Below are positions 58,707 to 64,000 of a DNA stretch of 64,000 nt, in pieces. The stretch is taken from positions 18,946 to 82,945 of the forward strand of contig JANXZS010000199.1 of NCBI GenBank assembly GCA_025355385.1, written 5' to 3'. The position numbers and the translations under genes are program-made. The stretch's first letter is position 1, and each line of letters starts with the position of its first letter. The notes beneath the pieces are model-generated. The model made no database searches, was not told where the DNA came from, and was given only the letters and a program-made list of their open reading frames with translations. Source of the DNA: Acidobacteriaceae bacterium (GTDB lineage: Bacteria > Acidobacteriota > Terriglobia > Terriglobales > Acidobacteriaceae).

Positions 58707-59285
58707 TCAATCAGTGCGTTCCATCAACAATACCTGTTCATCGTTGTCGATTTCCTGCAGCTTCACTTCAATGATTTCGCGTTCGCTGGTTTGCACAAGA
58801 CGGCCAACGAACCTGGCTTCAATCGGTAGTTCGCGGTGGCCGCGATCAATGAGGGCTAGCAGTTGGATGCGCTGCGGTCGTCCATGATCGAAGAGCGCGT
58901 CAAGCGCCGCGCGCACCGTGCGCCCGGTATAGAGCACATCGTCCACCAGGATGATGTTGCGGCCGGTGACATCAAAACCGATTGCGCCGGGGCTGACGAC
59001 CGGCCGCACATCGCGCGTCGAAAGATCGTCTCGATAGAAATTGATATCGAGCATGCCGGTGTCGATGGGCTTCTTCTCAATGCCGCCGATCAAGCGCCCC
59101 AGGCGTCCAGCCAGGGGTACGCCGCGCCGCTTGATGCCGACCAGGCCGAGGTTATGGCCGCCGTTATTCTTCTCGATGATCTCGTGCGCCAGGCGGACGA
59201 GCGTCCTCTCAATCTCCGAGGCGGACATGATCCTGTGCTTTTCGCGCAGGGCGGTGGTGGGAGTCGTTTCTGTCTGATCTGTCAT
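58707..59285 (-). CDS. pyrR: PyrR bifunctional regulator / uracil phosphoribosyltransferase
   Basis: PRTase-fold protein, about 192 residues, that controls pyr genes (RNA binding in Gram-positive bacteria) and has uracil phosphoribosyltransferase activity. The PRPP motif is NIILVDDVLYTGRTVRAALDAL; the N-terminal segment IERTLVRLAHEIIEKNNG and the block GIKRRGVPLAGRL are typical. ATG 59285 (MTDQTETT) is preferred. It is first in the pyr operon. I could not find a PyrR-type attenuator in the short upstream gap. Confidence 0.93.
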   Translation of the reverse strand: MTDQTETTPTTALREKHRIMSASEIERTLVRLAHEIIEKNNGGHNLGLVGIKRRGVPLAGRLGRLIGGIEKKPIDTGMLDINFYRDDLSTRDVRPVVSPGAIGFDVTGRNIILVDDVLYTGRTVRAALDALFDHGRPQRIQLLALIDRGHRELPIEARFVGRLVQTSEREIIEVKLQEIDNDEQVLLMERTD

Positions 59286-59347
59286 AAGGCTCTTGCCGGG
59301 ATGATACGAGCCTGAGGCCGGGGGAGCAAGAGCAGCCACCGCTATGA

Positions 59348-60043
59348 CTAGGAGTTGATGAGTGGCTTGCGTCGCGACGCGAAGATCCGCGCACCGAGGG
59401 CACCGCCGAGCGAGGCAAAAAGAATCATGCCGAGGGCCGCCGTGGCGGAGCTGGTCAAACTGAGAAAGGCCTTACCGTCGGGCGAAAGCAGAAACCGGAA
59501 ATAAGCATGAATCTGAGCCTGCGCCTCTGGCGTTGTCTGAGCCATGCGCCCACCCATCTGCTCCACCATGGCTCGGATGTTTCCATCCATGGAGTCGTCA
59601 ATGGCCTTGCTCATATGCAGCGCATGCCGCTGGAAGAGCAGGACGCCAGCGTTACAGGCGGTGGCGAAGAACGCGGCGACGACGCCTGCCACCATTCCGA
59701 TACGCAGACCCGTCCGCAGATTAAGAAAACCACTTTTTGACCGTCTCTGATACAGAGCCACCGCAGCCATTGCTCCCCCCACCAGCCATAAGAAAGAGCC
59801 AGTGGCCAGCGGCAGCACCGAAGAACTCAGCAGCCCCATGGGCACTCCCACTATCGCGGCCGCGCTGATGGCGTGCTTCCATGAGGTCCCCATCCCTCCC
59901 ATATCGGGAGCGAATTCGCGGACAGAGGCAACGCCCTCCATTTCATCGGTGGGCTCGAGCCGTAGTTGAGGGGAGCCACAGTTGGGGCAGAACATTCCCG
60001 CGGAGTTGAGGGAGTTGCCGCAGCGATGGCAGAGAGATTCCAT
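59348..60043 (-). CDS. Membrane protein with N-terminal zinc ribbon
   Basis: 231 residues. The N-terminus is a zinc ribbon (CHRCGNSLNSAGMFCPNCGS, four cysteines at about 5, 8, 19 and 22). A Pro/Glu-rich linker leads to about four membrane spans (AISAAAIVGVPMGLL, TGSFLWLVGGAMAAVALY, IGMVAGVVAAFFATACN, ATAALGMILFASLGGALGAR) with an amphipathic segment before the last. The family resembles acidobacterial zinc-ribbon membrane proteins of unknown function. It lies upstream of pyrR (62-nt gap) on the same strand and is divergent from the cytochrome gene. Confidence 0.75.
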   Translation of the reverse strand: MESLCHRCGNSLNSAGMFCPNCGSPQLRLEPTDEMEGVASVREFAPDMGGMGTSWKHAISAAAIVGVPMGLLSSSVLPLATGSFLWLVGGAMAAVALYQRRSKSGFLNLRTGLRIGMVAGVVAAFFATACNAGVLLFQRHALHMSKAIDDSMDGNIRAMVEQMGGRMAQTTPEAQAQIHAYFRFLLSPDGKAFLSLTSSATAALGMILFASLGGALGARIFASRRKPLINS

Positions 60044-60227
60044 TCCTCCTTGAAGCTACCCCACGGCAGACCCAAAAGCAATGAATGGACCCATCGGCGA
60101 AGGGTGGGACAGGTAGGTAGAGTGCTGTCTCTCTGGCGTGACAGGAAATCTGGGTCTAGCACGAAACCCCAAGCACCAGCAGCCGCCAGCATCAGCTAAT
60201 TCCCTTGTTAGCAATGCGAATTCACGC

Positions 60228-60241
60228 GTGACAATCGTCAC
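60228..60241. promoter_or_regulatory. Palindromic operator-like site upstream of the cytochrome c gene
   Basis: GTGAC-AATC-GTCAC is a perfect 5-bp dyad, 51 nt before the cytochrome c start, in the 249-nt divergent gap. It resembles binding sites of CRP/FNR-family regulators (TGA...TCA half-sites), although the spacer is shorter than in a CRP site. I see no other clear feature in 60044-60292. Confidence 0.35.
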
Positions 60242-60292
60242 ATCGCACCATACCTCGTGGAGGAGTAGTATCCGCGTCCGGAAGGAGGGCAT

Positions 60293-60727
60293 ATGCCGAA
60301 GCATATATCTGTCTTCGTTATGGCGGCGCTATTTCTACCCGCTGTTTTCGGAAACGCCCAACGAGTACATAGCATAAAGAGAGTCCCGGTCACACAGACA
60401 TCACCGGTATCCGGGAAAGAAATGTATGCGGCCTACTGTGCGGCCTGTCACGGTACAGAGGGTAAAGGAAACGGTCCCGCGGCACAGGCACTTAAGGCGC
60501 ACCCCACCAACCTGACAATGCTGGCGAGGAGCAATGGCAACAAATTCCCTCAGGATCATGTAGTTAGCGTGCTTCGGTTCGGAACGGAGTTGCCAGCCCA
60601 TGGTTCAAGGGACATGCCAGTGTGGGGACCGATACTTCGATCCTTGAACAGGTCCAATACCACCTCCGAAGAACAGCAGCGAATCAGCAACCTGACCAGA
60701 TACCTGAGCACGATGCAAATGCAGTAA
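60293..60727 (+). CDS. Class I cytochrome c, small exported
   Basis: Exported electron carrier, 144 residues, with signal peptide MPKHISVFVMAALFLPAVFG. Heme-binding motif is CAACH (Cys49, Cys52, His53), and the probable sixth ligand is Met108 in SRDMPVWGP. The segment GKEMYAAYCAACHGTEGKGNGPAA is typical of cytochromes c of the CccA/NirM kind. Start ATG 60293 has GGAGG five bases upstream. A palindrome, possibly a CRP/FNR-type operator, lies 51 nt upstream. Partner oxidase or dehydrogenase genes are not present. Confidence 0.88.
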   Translation: MPKHISVFVMAALFLPAVFGNAQRVHSIKRVPVTQTSPVSGKEMYAAYCAACHGTEGKGNGPAAQALKAHPTNLTMLARSNGNKFPQDHVVSVLRFGTELPAHGSRDMPVWGPILRSLNRSNTTSEEQQRISNLTRYLSTMQMQ

Positions 60728-60821
60728 GTCCCTCTATTGGCGCAAGACTACCAGTGAGAGGCCATGACAAAGGTCGTAGGCCTCTCGTTGGTGTGAAGGG
60801 TTGAGCAGGTGCGCTTCTGCT

Positions 60822-61457
60822 CTAGTTGCTCTCCCGGGTTTCATCCTTGCCGCTCATGGCTTCGTCCGAGGGCAGGTCGAGTACGACCATGGAGAAGTCC
60901 GTGCCATCGCTGCTTGATTTGTCGATGCTCACAAGATGCTGATGCTTCATTGATCCGGCTCTCAGTTGGGAGGATGCATCTACGTTGATCGCCGCGTGGG
61001 GGCCATGAGGGCCGTCCTGTCCATTGCATCCCAGGCCCTGGCGTGTTGTCGTGGGTGTTCCCACAGCCTTATCCCCTTCGCATTGGATGACATCGCCATA
61101 GCGGCTCAGCGCCTTGTGATAGTAGGCCAGCACCTGGTCCTGCGAATCCGAAGTGTGGTACTTGACGACCTTGAAACGCATCTGCCATTTGCCGAAACCG
61201 ACCTGAACGTCAGCCGCAACGTTCTTCTCCTGGCGACCTATTGAATTCGCACCGGGATAAGACGGCAACCCGATGTCAGAGGCAGCCATATTGTCTGTCT
61301 TGACCTGGACGCCGCCGAAAGGAGTCTGAATCTTGACGTTTTTATCTTTCCCGTTCTTGGACGGATCAACCTGAACGCTGCATGCGGTCGTGGCCAGGAG
61401 TAAGCATGCCGCCAGAGCGATACCCGATTTGTGCACGAACTTTTTCATGTCAGTCAT
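60822..61457 (-). CDS. Lipoprotein of unknown function
   Basis: Predicted lipoprotein, 211 residues. MTDMKKFVHKSGIALAACLLLATTAC has the lipobox cysteine at about residue 26. The mature part has a charged strand segment (DKNVKIQTPFGGVQVKTDN), then the LPSYPGANSIG motif and a C-terminal hydrophilic domain with two cysteines (IQCEGDKA, LGCNGQDG). Family is not known to me. ATG 61457 has GGGGA seven bases upstream. The gene is convergent with the cytochrome c gene and divergent from the FecR-like gene. Confidence 0.68.
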   Translation of the reverse strand: MTDMKKFVHKSGIALAACLLLATTACSVQVDPSKNGKDKNVKIQTPFGGVQVKTDNMAASDIGLPSYPGANSIGRQEKNVAADVQVGFGKWQMRFKVVKYHTSDSQDQVLAYYHKALSRYGDVIQCEGDKAVGTPTTTRQGLGCNGQDGPHGPHAAINVDASSQLRAGSMKHQHLVSIDKSSSDGTDFSMVVLDLPSDEAMSGKDETRESN

Positions 61458-61648
61458 CGCAAGTCCCCAGTTGTATTAAGATACGCACTTCCTGCTCAAC
61501 CAGTTCCAAAATATGCTCCCCGAGTCTCATCCTGGCCGATGCCGATCGGCGAAGAATGCAAGGTGAGCGTCATCTCTCGCCGATTGGTGTTCTTAAATAT
61601 AACGAGTTTGAAGAGCAGTCCGACAGGCTGCTCCGGAGGATCCCAGGT

Positions 61649-63898
61649 ATGAAGCCGCAAGCGAAAAGAACACTCCCCTGGATGGTGCTTTTGAGCCTAT
61701 TGGCAGGCGTCCTGAGTTTTATGAAACCCGCCTCGCTTCTCGCCGATTCCGATGATCCCCCGGAGCGGGTGGCGCGCCTGGGATCGCTGCGGGGAACTGT
61801 ATCCATCGAGCCAGCGGGCGTGAACGAATGGAGCGCGGCGTCTCCCAACTATCCCATTGCCACCGGCGATCGCGTCTACACCGACAACGACGGCCGCACT
61901 GAGGTTCAGATTGGCGAGACAGTCGCCCGCATGTGGCATGACACCGATCTGACAGTGACGAACCTGGCGAATAACATCATCCAGCTTGGCTTGGCGCAGG
62001 GCACCATTCGCTTGCGCACTTTCGGCATTGACTCACAGACACAGGTGGAGATCGATACGCCCAATGGTGCTTTGACCATCACCCGGCCGGGCGACGTGCG
62101 CGTGGACTCCTATACCGGCGATGGCGGTACGATGGTCACGGTCAATTCGGGAGAGGTGGAGTTGAGCGGACCCGGCCTCTCGCAGCGCATCGGAGGAGGC
62201 CAGTCGCTACGCCTGCTGGGAACCAACCCTATCCAGCTTTCCGATGTGGAGATGCCAGAGCCCGACGAATTCGACGGTTGGAGCCTTGATCGCGATCGCC
62301 ACATGATGCACTCCAACTCCGCTCGCTATGTGAGCCGCCAGGCACCCGGCTACGATGACCTCGACGAATACGGCGACTGGTCCCCGCAAAGTGACTACGG
62401 CCCGGTGTGGTACCCGCGCAGCGTGCCCGCTGGCTGGGTGCCCTACCGCTATGGTCACTGGGTCTGGACAGGCCCGTGGGGCTGGACGTGGGTTGAAGAC
62501 GAGCCTTGGGGATACACCCCATTCCACTACGGCCGCTGGGCGAACATCGACAACCGCTGGGGCTGGATACCCGGACCGGTGCGGATGCGGCCCATCTGGT
62601 CGCCCGCGCTCGTAGCCTTCGTCGGCGGGCCCCAAATTGGAATAGGCATCGGCGGCGGCCTCTCGGCCTGGTTCCCTCTGGGACCGGGCGAGCCATATGC
62701 CCCCTGGTACCACTGCACCCCGAGATATGTGAACCAGGTGAATATCACCAATATCAACGTCACCAGAATCGTCAACGTACAGAACAATTACAACGTCACC
62801 AACATTCGCAATATCAACTACGTCCACCGTACCGGCGCGACTACGGCCGTGAGTGCGCAGGACTTCAGATCGGCGCGCCCGGTTGCATCCAGCATGATTC
62901 AAGTCGATCCGCGGCGGTTGGCGCAGGCGCAGGTGATTCCTCATCCGGATATCAATCCGACTGTGCTGAGTGTGGTGCCCAGGCCAGTGACGAATGTGGG
63001 CGTTGCTACGATTCGCCCCACACTGTTGACACAGGGTGGGCGTCAGGCGCCCGCTGTCCCGGGAGCCAGGTCGCAGGCGGTCCCGTACCAGCCTCTGCCC
63101 GCCAACGCCATGCAGCGCACAGATGCCCTCCATCCCGCGGGGAATCCGGGGGCCACTGCCCACCCAGGCGCTATACCGGCCCCGGCGCGCGGGAGCTATA
63201 ACAGAGGCATAAATACGCCTGCTGTTAATCCGGGAGGAATGAACGCGGGGGGAAGGCCGGCCATTCCAGCCACGAACCAGCCTGCTATGAACCAGGGTGG
63301 CAGACCTAATGTTCCGGCGCTTGGAGGTATGAACCCCAGCGGAAGGCCGAACACCAGCCAGCCTGCTGTCGACCAAAGTAGCGGCACGTCCCGCCCAGTG
63401 ATATCACGGCAGCCGGTTGAAGCAGGCCATTCGACGCCGGTTCCGGCATACGGCAATGACCGTACACCCCAGCCGCACGCGGGCCAGCCAGCGAGCCCGA
63501 ACCAGTTAGCTCCGCAACATGTTCCGATGCAGATTACCCCGGTTCAGCGGAAGGTGGAGCAGGACCAGAGGCCGCTCGTCTATCGCAACGAGACGCCCGC
63601 GCCGCGCCCCACATTCCAACAGCAGCAGCCTGCCATGAACCAGCACCCGGGTCGTCCGCTGGAACCGCAGCAGATCGACAACCTGCAGCAGGGAAGGCCA
63701 GCGGGCCCGCAGCGTGATCAGGAACTGATCCCGCACGCACAACCACAGCCGCGATATCAAGCGCAGCCGCAACCCCAGCCACGTTATTCACCTCCGGCCC
63801 AACAACAAGCGCAGCCGCAGCGTCCTGCGCTGCAGCGTAACGTGACGCCCGAGGCACAACAGCATGTGCCGGGGGGCGACCACAGAGAACATAATTGA
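61649..63898 (+). CDS. FecR-domain / DUF6600 protein with Pro/Gln-rich tail
   Basis: Secreted protein of about 749 residues. Start ATG 61649 has GGAGG nine bases upstream; a longer frame exists but lacks family sense. After a signal region (TLPWMVLLSLLAGVLSFM) a FecR-type beta domain (GTVSIEPAGVNEWSAA ... LTVTNLANNIIQLGLAQGTI) is followed by the DUF6600 part, rich in Trp/Tyr/Gly (GYDDLDEYGDWSPQSDYGPVW, PYRYGHWVWTGPWGWTWVED). Next is an Asn/Ile/Val-rich block (NITNINVTRIVNVQNNYNV) and a long Pro/Gln/Asn tail with repeated NPGG-like and GGRP units. Probably an envelope or extracellular protein; function unknown. Confidence 0.8.
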   Translation: MKPQAKRTLPWMVLLSLLAGVLSFMKPASLLADSDDPPERVARLGSLRGTVSIEPAGVNEWSAASPNYPIATGDRVYTDNDGRTEVQIGETVARMWHDTDLTVTNLANNIIQLGLAQGTIRLRTFGIDSQTQVEIDTPNGALTITRPGDVRVDSYTGDGGTMVTVNSGEVELSGPGLSQRIGGGQSLRLLGTNPIQLSDVEMPEPDEFDGWSLDRDRHMMHSNSARYVSRQAPGYDDLDEYGDWSPQSDYGPVWYPRSVPAGWVPYRYGHWVWTGPWGWTWVEDEPWGYTPFHYGRWANIDNRWGWIPGPVRMRPIWSPALVAFVGGPQIGIGIGGGLSAWFPLGPGEPYAPWYHCTPRYVNQVNITNINVTRIVNVQNNYNVTNIRNINYVHRTGATTAVSAQDFRSARPVASSMIQVDPRRLAQAQVIPHPDINPTVLSVVPRPVTNVGVATIRPTLLTQGGRQAPAVPGARSQAVPYQPLPANAMQRTDALHPAGNPGATAHPGAIPAPARGSYNRGINTPAVNPGGMNAGGRPAIPATNQPAMNQGGRPNVPALGGMNPSGRPNTSQPAVDQSSGTSRPVISRQPVEAGHSTPVPAYGNDRTPQPHAGQPASPNQLAPQHVPMQITPVQRKVEQDQRPLVYRNETPAPRPTFQQQQPAMNQHPGRPLEPQQIDNLQQGRPAGPQRDQELIPHAQPQPRYQAQPQPQPRYSPPAQQQAQPQRPALQRNVTPEAQQHVPGGDHREHN

Positions 63899-63915
63899 GA
63901 ATGCTTTAGTCAGGA

Positions 63916-63954
63916 AGCTGGCGCCGCGATCGAACAGGTTGCGGCGCCGGCTTT
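63916..63954 (+). terminator. Terminator of the FecR/DUF6600 gene
   Basis: AGCTGGCGCCGC and GCGGCGCCGGCT pair over 12 positions (one G-U) around a 13-nt loop, followed by TTT. It lies 18 nt after the stop codon. Confidence 0.65.
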
Positions 63955-64000
63955 ATGACAACATGCGACCTTCTTGCCCGAGAATCATCTGATAAGGGTG

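Overview
The window looks like chromosomal DNA of a soil acidobacterium (Acidobacteriota, Terriglobia/Acidobacteriaceae type). This is inferred from the moderately high GC, the many secreted glycoside hydrolases and peptidases, a bacterial Ig-like lipoprotein, a FecR/DUF6600 Pro/Gln-rich protein, and several small proteins of a style common in that group. No rRNA, tRNA, CRISPR array, IS element, phage or conjugation gene was seen. Most genes are single or in short operons on alternating strands, so this is an ordinary core region with scattered oddities.

Layout. 1-8.8 kb: a secreted dipeptidyl peptidase IV (cut by the left edge), a C4 zinc-ribbon coiled-coil protein followed by a 57-codon relic of a 5'-nucleotidase gene, an XRE-cupin regulator divergent from a TIGR01777 epimerase, a fibronectin-III-like lipoprotein, an FAH-family enzyme, a small secreted-protein gene broken by an in-frame TAG, and a DUF2007 zinc-ribbon protein. 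8.9-16.5 kb: gyrA, a GT-C-like membrane protein, an overlapping sigma factor / membrane protein / secreted protein operon, ruvB and a thioredoxin-fold protein. 16.5-30 kb, all on the minus strand: GH38 alpha-mannosidase, galU, a DUF885 peptidase-like protein, mfd, an Ig-like lipoprotein and an M20 peptidase. 30-46 kb: a 58-residue protein, gatB, DinB, purD, an Nramp transporter, a lower-GC three-TM protein, aconitase, a small membrane protein, an adenosine-deaminase-family enzyme overlapping an amino-acid permease, a tiny basic protein and a UvrD/PcrA helicase. 46-56 kb: LOG-family protein, DUF971 protein, TauE/SafE permease, a lone oligopeptide-type ABC ATPase, then a carbohydrate stretch (GH5, a six-hairpin glycosidase, GH37 trehalase) and a kbl-type acyltransferase. 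56-64 kb: pyrR-pyrB-pyrC, a zinc-ribbon membrane protein, a cytochrome c, a lipoprotein and the FecR/DUF6600 protein with a clear terminator.

How the genes work together. Pyrimidine synthesis is organised as pyrR-pyrB-pyrC with pyrB and pyrC overlapping by 4 nt. DNA maintenance is represented by gyrA, ruvB, mfd and uvrD/pcrA, each as a single gene. The exported GH38, GH5, six-hairpin and GH37 enzymes plus DPP-IV, M20 and DUF885 peptidases fit a polymer- and oligomer-scavenging life. The sigma factor with its two overlapping downstream genes is a candidate envelope-signalling unit.

Main points for a second look: (i) two copies, about 88 percent identical, of a 112-113 bp structured repeat, both between convergent genes (39587-39698 and 52983-53095); (ii) a 5'-nucleotidase relic that appears to join the first and last parts of the gene by an in-frame deletion; (iii) a secreted-protein gene with one internal TAG; (iv) an amino-acid permease whose only well-placed start is CTG. 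No large undescribed multi-gene system was identified.
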